Assembly (NCBI GenBank): GCA_013140705.1 | Contig: JABFSH010000059.1 | Coordinates: 1-53,060 of the forward strand | Reading direction: 5' to 3' | Source: Methylococcaceae bacterium | GTDB lineage: Bacteria > Pseudomonadota > Gammaproteobacteria > Methylococcales > Methylomonadaceae | DNA length: 53,060 nt | Translations under genes and position numbers: made by a program | The notes under the pieces: generated by a model | The model's database searches: none | Told to the model about the DNA's origin: nothing | What the model saw: the letters and a program-made list of their open reading frames with translations, nothing else | Part shown: positions 9,241 through 18,018 of the stretch, in pieces | How the letters are laid out: every line of letters begins with the position of its first letter | How positions within the stretch are numbered: position 1 is the first letter of the stretch

Positions 9241-9630
9241 ATGAAACGATATAATAATGGCGTGTGGTTTTTTATTTTAATGATTGTTACCAATACCGGC
9301 TGGGCTTACGGTGGCGGCGGTAGTAGCAGTTCAAAAGCCTGTGCCAAACCTAAGTTTACTAATTTTGTGCCGGCTGAAAATGCCGAAGCAAAAGCGAGCT
9401 CTGCTTTTTCTTTTACAGCGTCTAAAAATACATATCCGAATTCAATTAAGGTTACAGTAAAAGACCTGCCTGCTAACGTCAAAGTCACGCCAAAAAATGA
9501 CGGTAGCTTTGATGTCAATGGAACGCTACCCGCCTCCTTGAAAGGCCCTTATGCGAGAATTGCGATCACTGCCGATGCCCTAAGCAATTGCAATGGCGCC
9601 GGTGGCTGGCTGGTGAAAATAGCAGAATAA
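9241..9630 (+). CDS. Small secreted protein of unknown function, Ig-like
   Basis: About 129 residues with a clear Sec signal peptide: M-K-R, a hydrophobic core W-F-F-I-L-M-I-V, and a likely cut after T-G-W-A-Y-G. Three ATG codons are stacked at 9235, 9238 and 9241. The GGAG at 9230-9233 is correctly spaced (7 nt) only for the third, which decides this start. The mature chain begins with a Gly/Ser linker and is predicted all-beta, with two cysteines (K-A-C-A-K near the start, S-N-C-N-G near the end) that could form one disulfide closing the domain. A TTGACA-like element is at 9163-9168 upstream. I do not recognise the family; a periplasmic or extracellular location is inferred. Confidence 0.75.
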   Translation: MKRYNNGVWFFILMIVTNTGWAYGGGGSSSSKACAKPKFTNFVPAENAEAKASSAFSFTASKNTYPNSIKVTVKDLPANVKVTPKNDGSFDVNGTLPASLKGPYARIAITADALSNCNGAGGWLVKIAE

Positions 9631-9638
9631 TGGTCAAA

Positions 9639-9672
9639 AGCTCCAATGTCGAATAACAGGATCACTGGAGCT
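9639..9672 (+). terminator. Hairpin after the secreted-protein gene, weak terminator candidate
   Basis: AGCTCCA (9639-9645) pairs perfectly with TGGAGCT (9666-9672), with two further pairs after one mismatch. The following bases are only moderately T-rich (ctctttcacc), so intrinsic termination would be weak. A second hairpin, GAATAG/CTATTC at 9723-9739, lies before the convergent helicase gene's stop. Together they probably separate the two convergent genes. Confidence 0.4.
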
Positions 9673-9740
9673 CTTTCACCGTTTTAGAGGGTAAACGTTA
9701 AAACAGGTGCTCCTCTTAAGTCGAATAGTGTCTCTATTCT

Positions 9741-12700
9741 TTAATTCGAAGATGTTTGATTTGAAGTTGCAGGCAAATAGACTATCTCGGGAAGAACTAC
9801 CTCCCAGTCCTGGCATCGCAAGTTCTCCGAATCTTCCAATTTAGCGTGTCTGACAATCACTGCCGCAACTCGAACCGAAATAATGTCTCCGGCCGGTGGT
9901 GTAAAACGCTGAGCCATACGTGAGACCGCTACTCCCTGCATGTCTGTAATTTCCCATCCTGTTTGACCGTCAGTCCTCGGGCGCAAAATTAACTCATTAC
10001 CATAATCCAACTTCGTCATGGCTTTATGGATAGGGGCCTTCAGTTGAAAATAACCTGGCCATGAGAGAACCACCTGTTTTTGGTTGGCAACCCAAGTCCT
10101 ATAAGCCAGTTTTGGATCGGATGGGCTTGGTGTTGGCCGCGAGCGTAGACAAAGATCCTGACAATCGCGAATAAAAGCATGCTTACCTCCCTGTCTTTCG
10201 CAGAGTGTCAGGGTTTTACGAGCGCGTGTCATCGCGACATAGAATAATCGTCGTTCTTCGTCATTGCCGTTTGACCAAGCACCTCCATCTAAAATTAATA
10301 CGTGATCGAACTCCAATCCTTTGGCGCGATGGGCGGTAAGTAGCAGCATAGAGCCATTATTAACGTCGCACTGAGCACCTTGTTTACCCGAATCAAACTC
10401 ATAGAGCGCATCAACGAGATCGGGAACGACCTGCTCAGCACCCGGTGTAATCGAGTCACATTCCTGAATAAACTGTGCCAAGGCCAATTGGTGTGGATGT
10501 TCATTCTGATCGGTTATGCTTATCTGGAAGCGCATCCTGAACCAGCGTGATAAAGTTCCAAAGCGAAGCATGACTCGAGGACGCGCAGCATGTCGATACT
10601 GATTCTTCAGCAATAAAAGAAGCCTATTGCCTTCACGTGTTTTATATAATTCAGGTCCCTGATTATCGCGCATCAGACGGGCCGGAATTCTTTTTAATCG
10701 GCATAAAGCCATCATAGGTTCCAAAAATTCCCAACGTCTTGCGATGACGGCACATCGCCCCCACGGCCTTTGCGTACCCGGATTGTCCAGTGTATTCAGT
10801 CTTAACAACTCGGCAAAAGCCACCTCCATTTCTCCAAATAAAGTGACAGGGGCTTCAATGATGTGTACACGGCCTTGAGCCAAGGGATCCAACACAGCAA
10901 AGTCACCTCCTGCTGGCATTTCTCGGCGCGTATGGTTAATCCGAATATCATGATCCCTTTTCATTCGATCGTGGGCTTTGGTAATAACTCGATTCGCACA
11001 TTCGATGATGTAGCTTGTCGATCGGTAGTTTTCAATCAGGTGATAACAGTTGGCCTTATAATCCCTTTCGAACTGTCGGATGAAACGGACATTGGCTCCA
11101 TCGAATGCATAAATATTCTGATCATCATCACCCACGACTAACAGTGGCAGTTTGTCTTCTTCGCTATTGAGCACTCGACCTGCTACGGCACTAATCAGGT
11201 CATAATGATCCGCATTGATGTCCTGATACTCGTCGACGAGGAGATAACGTAATCCCGACAGAGTCCGATCCCTTTGCACCGATGAGTTCACTTCTTCATC
11301 AGATTGACCTTTAATTAATTGTGCTGTTGCCGCTTTAATTACGTCGTCAAAATTAGGTTTTTCACCCTGTTCGATAGCGACTGCGAAACTGGTTCCCGTT
11401 AACCGCATCGCTAAACCATGCATGGTTTGTACATTGACACCGGCGGCATCCATTCCCACTAATGCCCAAAGTCGCCTGCGAATTTCGATAACGGCTGATC
11501 GGTTATAAGCCAATACCATAATTTCATCAGGCAAAATCATACATTCCCGAATTAACCAAGCAACCCGATGAACGATCACTCGGGTTTTCCCAGATCCGGG
11601 TCCTGCCAATATCAAATGATTACCTTCCATAGGTGCGGCGACAATCGCTTGTTGATCGGGGTTTTGCAAATCCGTTAAAATTTTGCGATGCGCGGCTTCT
11701 GTGGTTGCCATTTCAAGAATGTCCTTACGACCTGCAAAGTATCGTCGAACGAAAGCATCCTGATCCTGGCTAAAATAGTCAATAATAAACGTCATGGCTG
11801 CCTGAATTTTATCAAGCGCCAAACGGGCGTATTCCGCCATTACATGAACCTGGATGATCTTGTCCTGATAATGCAGGGCTAATTCCGCATAATCTGATTT
11901 TTTGAATTGCCTCCGTCTTGTGTCAGCATTCAATTGAATACTCATAGCTGCCCGGAAAACTGCCTTGCCCCGCGCTAAATGTAATACCTCGTTAGTGTCT
12001 AAGTAAATAAGCGTAGATGCCAAAGCTACCTGCCAGTCTCGTATATCCAGGTTCTGTAGGGACAAATCCGATTGTAAGGCCCTTTCAATTTCGCCTTGTT
12101 TGCATGAAACCAACAGATTGTTACCCCGGCGTTGACGGATAAAATAATTGACCAGAGCTTTTGCCAGTTGCATGCGGCGCTGACGAATCACTTCAATGTC
12201 TTGCCAGTTACGGAGCAATTTAATGTAGCGGTTATCCTGTCCCGCAGGGCGCAGTGCAAAAAATCCACGTTGTCCTGTTCCGCCTCCAAACGCTTCGGCG
12301 AACGATTTGAGTAAACGCGTCAGCTTTTCGGGATCGATCGTGGCACTGGTACTACGCCTCAACGTATCACACAGACGTCTAACATTTAAAATCTGCCAAC
12401 TATCTTGGTCCGCATCCGGTGCAGCCTCACGAAGGTTAGCCAACAGTGCATCTTCCAACCGACTGAGTTCATTGACTCTCTCAGCCGTATCGGGATCCCG
12501 GTACAAAATAATGCCAATTTCTGTATCGTTGGAAAGCAGTTTGAACCGATTGAGATCGCGCAGCATGGCTTGGACACTTTGTGAATCTTGCCCTGTAGCC
12601 AGCATCAGTTCATCCGTATTGATACCCTGATCGTCTTCAGCTTGCATCAATGAGGATAAAATCTGGCAATACAAGTCAATATTGGTGCCCGGTCCGCAAT

Positions 12701-14912
12701 TTTTTTCGAGTATGGCTTTGGCCTCATCCAGGTTGGCAATGAGCAGGCTGCCTGGAAAGATACGCGTATGATTCTCGTGACGTTCCAATAAACGTGCCTC
12801 TTCAAGCCAGGCGACGGCAATCCGGACTTTAGTATCAGCATCCGCGGCATCGGGATCAATCCTGAGCTTGTCAGGTATTTCAAGAAGAATTTCACCGCTG
12901 GTAACAACCACGGTGCCTTCGCTTTTATCTTTTCTTTCTATGGCTCTCAGGGCTTTGAGAATCGAATAGATGTCGTGTTGTGTGAGACGAGAATTGCGCA
13001 ATAAGCGAAACTGCACATCCAAATCGGCATCATCATATAGAAGAATACATCGAGCGGGCGCTTGGTCTCGACCGGCCCGGCCGGCCTCTTGAAGATAGTT
13101 TTCCAGAGAACCTGGAGTATCCAGATGAATAACGAGTCGAATATCAGCCTTATCAACGCCCATGCCAAAGGCATTCGTTGCCGCAATCACTCGAAGCTCG
13201 CCTCGAATAAATTTTTCTTGAACTGAACGTTTTTCTTCGGAGAGCATGCCACCGTGAAAATAGCCACAGTCTAAACCCGCCTGTTTTAGAAAGGAGGCCA
13301 TTTCTTCAACCGTTTTTTGACGGGCGCAGAATACGATGACACCCCCGTCTTCTGAGTCTAACGTTTCTTTTATTAGCCGCAAGACTTCAGGGTATTTTGC
13401 TTGTGTGACTACGGAGCGAACTTCATAAACTAGATTCGCTCGTTGTACGCCACCTTCCAGAAGATCTAAGTTGATGTTCAATCGTGATTGAAAATGCTCA
13501 CAGATGTCTTCAACAACATCGGGTTTTGCGGTGGCTGTAAAGCAAAATACCGGGGACGGCGAGTCTTTTTGGCGAGCTTTAATGAAGCGAGATACATACA
13601 AATAATCAGGGCGAAAGTCATGACCCCATTTAGACAGACAATGCGCTTCATCGAACACCCAAGCACCGATTTCCCGGTGCATCAGGGCATTTGAAAATGC
13701 CGTACTGCGAAATTGTTCCGGAGCGACAAAAATCAAGCCCAGATCGCCCAGCCTCAATTTGTCCAGCATCATCCGGCGCTCAAGCGGTGTCAGCAAGCTA
13801 TTGAGATAACCCGCGCAGGTAATGCCTCGAGCTTCCAAATTGTCGACTTGATCTTTCATTAACGATTGAAGCGGTGAAATCACGACGGTCACACTACCAT
13901 TTCGATAATAGCGTGCCAAAGCCGGCAGCTGAAAACATAAGGATTTGCCGCCGCCGGTGGGTAAAATAGCTAATGTGGATTTTCCAGAAAAGCCGTTTTC
14001 AACAATGGCTTGTTGCAATGACTGACCGTTCGGAGTGCTCGGAGTAGGGCGAAAATGGTTAATGCCCGGAAAGTAACTGGGCAGGAGCTGAAGTATATTG
14101 TGTTGATCTTGGCACCATGGGCAGTCTGGCTCAGTACAGGGCACATCACGTAGAGCTGCAATAACTTGGCGGGTTTTTGGAAATGACAACAGCACCCAAG
14201 GCGGCAACACCGAATTACCGCCAGCGACGCTCAACCAGGCTAACGCATAAGCTAATGGTTTATGCCACTGAGGGTCGGGTAAGTAGGTCGAAACGATCCG
14301 TTTTTGAGCGGTTAGACAAACTTTTCCATGGGTTTCTCGTTGCCAGGCTGCTTGAACTTCTTCCAAAGAAGGCATTAACGCATGACGCAGCGTAGCAAAG
14401 AAATTCGCCATGCCTTTACCATTCTCAGCAGACAATAAGTAGTGTAAACACAGCACTTCATCAGGATGATCTTCAACGCGTTGCCTTAATGCATCTCCCT
14501 GATCTAAAAACAGTTCGTAGGCGAGTTCGGCATCACGTACCGGGTCATTACGTGTTGTCGTACACAGTTTATAATCCTTGACCAAGCGATGATACGGATT
14601 CTGTGGAAATGCAACGGGGGATAATTCGAGGGTATCCACTAACGGCAAGCGATGAAGAGCCAGATGCGGATGCAGCATCGATAGAGCCGGTTGGTCAAAA
14701 GCAATCACGTTATGGCCGAGGACGAACGATGCGCCCTGAGTTAACTTATCCAGGCGTACCGTGAGATTAGATGCTTTTCCATGAATGCGTGCTCGGGCGT
14801 CCTTATCAGGTCGATAAACGCCAATTTCGTGAAGTTTCATGCTATCTTGGCGAGAAGTTTCTATGTCAATACAAAGACACTTGGCACGCATTCTTTCTGG
14901 CGGTTGACTCAT
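9741..14912 (-). CDS. Giant fusion: DEDD exonuclease-like + RecQ helicase + UvrD/Rep helicase
   Basis: A 1723-residue protein with three nucleic-acid enzymes in one chain. Residues 1-140 look like a DnaQ-type 3'-5' exonuclease: D16/E18 in C-I-D-I-E-T-S, G-H-N-V-I-A-F-D at 66-73 and D127 in R-D-A-E-L. A Cys cluster follows (C259, C264, C267). RecQ has Walker A L-P-T-G-G-G-K-S at 317-324, D-E-A-H at 421-424 and the motif VI block Q-E-A-G-R-A-G-R-D near 640. A winged-helix-like middle part leads to an SF1 helicase: G-P-G-S-G-K-T near 1102, D-E-Y-Q-D near 1226, G-D-D-D-Q-N-I-Y near 1260 and Y-V-A-M-T-R-A-R near 1560. All ATPase motifs look intact. A role in DNA repair, recombination or anti-mobile-element defence is inference. 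It is monocistronic, with an AAA ATPase 159 bp upstream on the same strand. M8 is an alternative start. Confidence 0.9.
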   Translation of the reverse strand: MSQPPERMRAKCLCIDIETSRQDSMKLHEIGVYRPDKDARARIHGKASNLTVRLDKLTQGASFVLGHNVIAFDQPALSMLHPHLALHRLPLVDTLELSPVAFPQNPYHRLVKDYKLCTTTRNDPVRDAELAYELFLDQGDALRQRVEDHPDEVLCLHYLLSAENGKGMANFFATLRHALMPSLEEVQAAWQRETHGKVCLTAQKRIVSTYLPDPQWHKPLAYALAWLSVAGGNSVLPPWVLLSFPKTRQVIAALRDVPCTEPDCPWCQDQHNILQLLPSYFPGINHFRPTPSTPNGQSLQQAIVENGFSGKSTLAILPTGGGKSLCFQLPALARYYRNGSVTVVISPLQSLMKDQVDNLEARGITCAGYLNSLLTPLERRMMLDKLRLGDLGLIFVAPEQFRSTAFSNALMHREIGAWVFDEAHCLSKWGHDFRPDYLYVSRFIKARQKDSPSPVFCFTATAKPDVVEDICEHFQSRLNINLDLLEGGVQRANLVYEVRSVVTQAKYPEVLRLIKETLDSEDGGVIVFCARQKTVEEMASFLKQAGLDCGYFHGGMLSEEKRSVQEKFIRGELRVIAATNAFGMGVDKADIRLVIHLDTPGSLENYLQEAGRAGRDQAPARCILLYDDADLDVQFRLLRNSRLTQHDIYSILKALRAIERKDKSEGTVVVTSGEILLEIPDKLRIDPDAADADTKVRIAVAWLEEARLLERHENHTRIFPGSLLIANLDEAKAILEKNCGPGTNIDLYCQILSSLMQAEDDQGINTDELMLATGQDSQSVQAMLRDLNRFKLLSNDTEIGIILYRDPDTAERVNELSRLEDALLANLREAAPDADQDSWQILNVRRLCDTLRRSTSATIDPEKLTRLLKSFAEAFGGGTGQRGFFALRPAGQDNRYIKLLRNWQDIEVIRQRRMQLAKALVNYFIRQRRGNNLLVSCKQGEIERALQSDLSLQNLDIRDWQVALASTLIYLDTNEVLHLARGKAVFRAAMSIQLNADTRRRQFKKSDYAELALHYQDKIIQVHVMAEYARLALDKIQAAMTFIIDYFSQDQDAFVRRYFAGRKDILEMATTEAAHRKILTDLQNPDQQAIVAAPMEGNHLILAGPGSGKTRVIVHRVAWLIRECMILPDEIMVLAYNRSAVIEIRRRLWALVGMDAAGVNVQTMHGLAMRLTGTSFAVAIEQGEKPNFDDVIKAATAQLIKGQSDEEVNSSVQRDRTLSGLRYLLVDEYQDINADHYDLISAVAGRVLNSEEDKLPLLVVGDDDQNIYAFDGANVRFIRQFERDYKANCYHLIENYRSTSYIIECANRVITKAHDRMKRDHDIRINHTRREMPAGGDFAVLDPLAQGRVHIIEAPVTLFGEMEVAFAELLRLNTLDNPGTQRPWGRCAVIARRWEFLEPMMALCRLKRIPARLMRDNQGPELYKTREGNRLLLLLKNQYRHAARPRVMLRFGTLSRWFRMRFQISITDQNEHPHQLALAQFIQECDSITPGAEQVVPDLVDALYEFDSGKQGAQCDVNNGSMLLLTAHRAKGLEFDHVLILDGGAWSNGNDEERRLFYVAMTRARKTLTLCERQGGKHAFIRDCQDLCLRSRPTPSPSDPKLAYRTWVANQKQVVLSWPGYFQLKAPIHKAMTKLDYGNELILRPRTDGQTGWEITDMQGVAVSRMAQRFTPPAGDIISVRVAAVIVRHAKLEDSENLRCQDWEVVLPEIVYLPATSNQTSSN

Positions 14913-15071
14913 GAGCTCAACAAAATGGTTTCAATTTCCGTTCTTAATGGAAGTTTCTTGGGATTTTTGAAATTGTCTAGCATTGTATAACTTTAGAAAG
15001 CCTACCAGCCCTACTGATCATTAGTCTGTCAGAATCAATTTGAAAGTTAGATATTCAATAGCTTCTGTTCT

Positions 15072-16268
15072 CTAGACATGTTGTTCAGCAATTTTATTTA
15101 GCAGAGAAAGCAATCCCATGGCTTGAGTATCCTTGGCGATGGGGTAGGTTTCTGCTCCGGGATACACCACAAAACTGGCCTTTGGTTTTATTTCTTCTTG
15201 AGCAAAGTAAAAGCCTTTGGTCAGGCTGGGCGCCAGACTGCGTTTTATTTCGATAGCCCACGTCGTTTGATCGGGAAAAGTCAGTAACAGGTCACATTCT
15301 GCGCCGGCACTGCTTCGATAGAAACTGGCTTCCGTATGCGCAGGCGCAACCGATAGGCAGTTTTCAATCACCATGCCTTCCCAGCTTCGCCCGCAGACGG
15401 GATGACCTAATAGCGCTTCTTTATCCGAGATACCCAATAGTGCATGGACCATGCCGCTGTCTCTGACATAGGTTTTCGGTGACTTCACCAAGCGCTTGCC
15501 ACTGTTAGTGTGCCAGGGTTTCAAGCGACGAACTAATAACAAGTCAACCAGTAAATCCAGATAACGCGCGACCGTTTTGCCATCAACACCCAGTGCGGCG
15601 GCCAATTTAGCCGCATTTAACAGTTCACCTTGATTGTGTGCCAGCATACTCCAGAATCGGCGCAAGGTTTCGGCTGGAATACGGGGGCCCAATTGCGGAA
15701 TGTCACGTTCTAAATAGGTGCTGATAAAATCCTGCCGCCATTTCATGCTGATGCTGTTACTATCAGCGAGTACACTGTCTGGAAAGCCGCCGCGCAACCA
15801 GAGCGTTTCCGTTTGTCCTTCGCCTAATTCCAAGGCATTCAGGGGCGTCAGCTCCAGATAGGCAATCCGTCCTGCCAATGTTTCGCTGGACTGTTGCAGC
15901 AGTTCAATCGAAGCTGAACCTAACAACAGAAAACGGCCACTACGTCGGCCCTGCCGACGACCTTGATCAATGACGCCACGCAGATTTTGAAATAAACCCG
16001 GGGCCCGTTGCACTTCATCCAAGATCACCAGCTTATCCTGGTGTTCGGTCAGGTACAGTTCGGCATTTTGCAACTTGGCTTGGTCGACTGTCGATTCCAG
16101 GTCAAGATAAATAGACGCGCGTTGGTCTGCAATCGCCCATGCCAAGGTCGTTTTACCCGCTTGCCGGGGCCCTAACAAAGCAACCGCAGGATATAGATTC
16201 AAAAGTTGCTCTAAAGTAGATTGTAGTCTTCGGTTTATCATCATTGCAATTATGGAGAAATATTCCAT
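15072..16268 (-). CDS. AAA ATPase with DUF4143 (AAA_14 family)
   Basis: A 398-residue protein. Walker A G-P-R-Q-A-G-K-T-T is at about 33-41, Walker B L-V-I-L-D-E-V-Q near 82, and sensor-like G-S-A-S near 118. A winged helix region (A-A-L-G-V-D-G-K-T-V-A-R-Y) precedes a C-terminal DUF4143 domain with a PD-(D/E)xK-like core: W-E-G-M-V-I-E-N, then A-E-C-D-L-L-L and W-A-I-E-I-K-R, matching the E...D...ExK pattern. The family is widespread, often mobile, and of unclear function; a nuclease-linked ATPase is the usual guess. Homologues generally begin near M-I-N-R-R-L, so the ATG at 16241 or 16244 may be the real start rather than 16268. All of these lie in the inverted repeat at 16240-16280, and none has a Shine-Dalgarno. 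Confidence 0.85.
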   Translation of the reverse strand: MEYFSIIAMMINRRLQSTLEQLLNLYPAVALLGPRQAGKTTLAWAIADQRASIYLDLESTVDQAKLQNAELYLTEHQDKLVILDEVQRAPGLFQNLRGVIDQGRRQGRRSGRFLLLGSASIELLQQSSETLAGRIAYLELTPLNALELGEGQTETLWLRGGFPDSVLADSNSISMKWRQDFISTYLERDIPQLGPRIPAETLRRFWSMLAHNQGELLNAAKLAAALGVDGKTVARYLDLLVDLLLVRRLKPWHTNSGKRLVKSPKTYVRDSGMVHALLGISDKEALLGHPVCGRSWEGMVIENCLSVAPAHTEASFYRSSAGAECDLLLTFPDQTTWAIEIKRSLAPSLTKGFYFAQEEIKPKASFVVYPGAETYPIAKDTQAMGLLSLLNKIAEQHV

Positions 16269-16280
16269 AATTGCAATGAT
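16240..16280. promoter_or_regulatory. Perfect 17-bp inverted repeat over the ATPase start codons
   Basis: The arm ATCATTGCAATTATGGA (16240-16256) and its exact reverse complement (16264-16280) are separated by 7 nt. The repeat covers all three candidate start codons of the DUF4143 ATPase. As DNA it would be a strong operator; as RNA it would form a 17-bp hairpin hiding the translation start if transcription begins upstream. Autoregulation by the winged-helix ATPase is a plausible inference. Confidence 0.7.
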
Positions 16281-16330
16281 AAAATAAATGCCAGGTACTA
16301 CCTATTTAGTGGCCGTATATAAATTTAACT

Positions 16331-17242
16331 TCACACATCTTTATGACGCGGGTTAAAAAACCGCTCTTCCAAACGAAGAAAATAGCTATTGGATATCAGC
16401 GCTGGATAGAGTGACAGCATGATGATTGGGAACCAGCGTAGATTCATGGTCAGCAGTAAACCCAGATGAAACAGGAGGCCAAATAGTAGGCTTGGCTTAC
16501 GAATGTATGGATTTAGCAGCAAGAATGGAAATAGCAACTCCCACCATCGAATAACCCCGGCAAGGTTCGTCAACAATGATGTTGATAGCGTACTGTCGAT
16601 GATCAACCAGCCATCCCATCGTGAATACTGTGGATGAACCAATACATACTGCATAATCGTGCCATCCAGCCATTCCGGGCTGTGAAATTTAACCCACCCT
16701 GATACGAAATAGATCAAGGCGATCTGGAATTGAATCAATCGCAATGGCCAGACGGCAACATACTCGGGCTTTTTTTGAAAGCAAGCGTCGATGGACCAAC
16801 AGTTTCCACAAGGAGCCAGCATCAAATAAAAGCTCATCATTTTGAGTACCGCATCGTCACCATCAAGCAGTAGCGGGTTTCGATTCCACAGTGAAACCCA
16901 GATCAGCCAGGTTATAAAGGCGGCCAAGCGGCTTTGCCAGCCTATCATCAACAGAAAAGCCGCCAATATGCCCAGGATGACAATTGCATAAGCAAATGGT
17001 AAGGAGTGAGAAGTGACTGATAAGAAAAAAAGTGACCAACTGCCGCCGTTTTGTATCGCTATTTGCTGAATGCTGCCCAACCAGCCCAAGCCACTAAACT
17101 GCGTTTCCACATAAGGCAACAATTGGCTTAAATAAACAGTCGATAAGCAGCCAAAACCAATACGCAATACCGCATATTGTCTGGCATCTATCGACCTGAA
17201 CCAAAAATTGTTCCATACATCTTGCATCAAGGGGCGGTCCAT
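16331..17242 (-). CDS. HTTM-domain membrane protein (vitamin K-dependent carboxylase-related)
   Basis: A 303-residue integral membrane protein with six or more hydrophobic helices in the arrangement of HTTM (horizontally transferred transmembrane) proteins, distant relatives of vitamin K-dependent gamma-carboxylase. Recognisable family features are the N-terminal D-A-R-x-Y-A-V-L-R-I-G-F, a central L-L-L-D-G-D-D and Q-I-A-L-I-Y-F-V-S-G-W-V-K-F with a conserved Lys after the helix. Bacterial HTTM proteins have no established substrate. Its start overlaps the end of the preceding gene by 16 bp, so the two are translated as a unit. An alternative ATG at 17227 exists. Confidence 0.8.
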   Translation of the reverse strand: MDRPLMQDVWNNFWFRSIDARQYAVLRIGFGCLSTVYLSQLLPYVETQFSGLGWLGSIQQIAIQNGGSWSLFFLSVTSHSLPFAYAIVILGILAAFLLMIGWQSRLAAFITWLIWVSLWNRNPLLLDGDDAVLKMMSFYLMLAPCGNCWSIDACFQKKPEYVAVWPLRLIQFQIALIYFVSGWVKFHSPEWLDGTIMQYVLVHPQYSRWDGWLIIDSTLSTSLLTNLAGVIRWWELLFPFLLLNPYIRKPSLLFGLLFHLGLLLTMNLRWFPIIMLSLYPALISNSYFLRLEERFFNPRHKDV

Positions 17243-17805
17243 AAAAGCTTGTCCATCTGATAGCCTGCTTTGGGCAAGTCTTTTAGCTCCGGATGTAGTT
17301 CAAATCGATGCTGTATCAACTGTGCAGCCTTACGTTGCTGTCGGGCTCGGTAATAATTGGTAAAAGTTTCCAGCAACAAGGGGTCGTCGAGATGGATTAA
17401 ATTTTCAGTCAATCGGTAAAGCCGGCTTCTGTCACTCCCGAATCGTCTGAACATCGCAAAATCTGGCTGCAAATTACTGAACAAGGCTTGCCCCTGACAG
17501 GCTATTTGTTCTTGCTGAGGATACGTCATAATTGAATTGCAAACAGACAAATATTGATGAACTATGGGGATTTGTGGTGCAAAAAAATCCCAATACTGCT
17601 GGCTACCCGTCACATCAATATAATTCCGCAAGAGAGTATATGCCTTGGAGTTTTCTTCAAGAATCAGCCAGTTGAATAATTTTGCTTCCAAACTGGCTTG
17701 TTTGTCATTTGCCACGATCATTGCGCCAAAACTATGCGGTAAGGTCCACCAAAAAATGGCGATCATATGCAACAGGCAAAAGGCTGGGATGCACAGTTTT
17801 TTCAT
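17227..17805 (-). CDS. Hypothetical partner of the HTTM protein
   Basis: A 192-residue protein with an N-terminal hydrophobic stretch (about residues 6-22, I-P-A-F-C-L-L-H-M-I-A-I-F-W-W) followed by a periplasm-type soluble domain of about 160 residues with four cysteines in total and an aromatic-rich composition (Y-W-D-F-F-A-P-Q). The hydrophobic segment may be a signal peptide or an anchor. The overlap with the HTTM gene implies that the two products act together, probably with this protein facing the periplasm. I do not recognise a named family. It begins the transcription unit; the Shine-Dalgarno is weak. Confidence 0.75.
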   Translation of the reverse strand: MKKLCIPAFCLLHMIAIFWWTLPHSFGAMIVANDKQASLEAKLFNWLILEENSKAYTLLRNYIDVTGSQQYWDFFAPQIPIVHQYLSVCNSIMTYPQQEQIACQGQALFSNLQPDFAMFRRFGSDRSRLYRLTENLIHLDDPLLLETFTNYYRARQQRKAAQLIQHRFELHPELKDLPKAGYQMDKLLWTAP

Positions 17806-18018
17806 GTTACTGACAATTCAGGTGATATCGCTAAAGGCCTGACAATAGCATATTTTAATGGTTGAACTAAACTCCGGCCCGGTGCAGTGCTTGACAGCCT
17901 ATAGCGATGTCAGTACTGTTCATTCACACACAATGAGTTTTTGCGAAGTGCTACCAGAAAGCATAACGCTTTATTCTCAAATGTCATTTATCAGGCATAA
18001 AAGTATTATTGGATTGTA

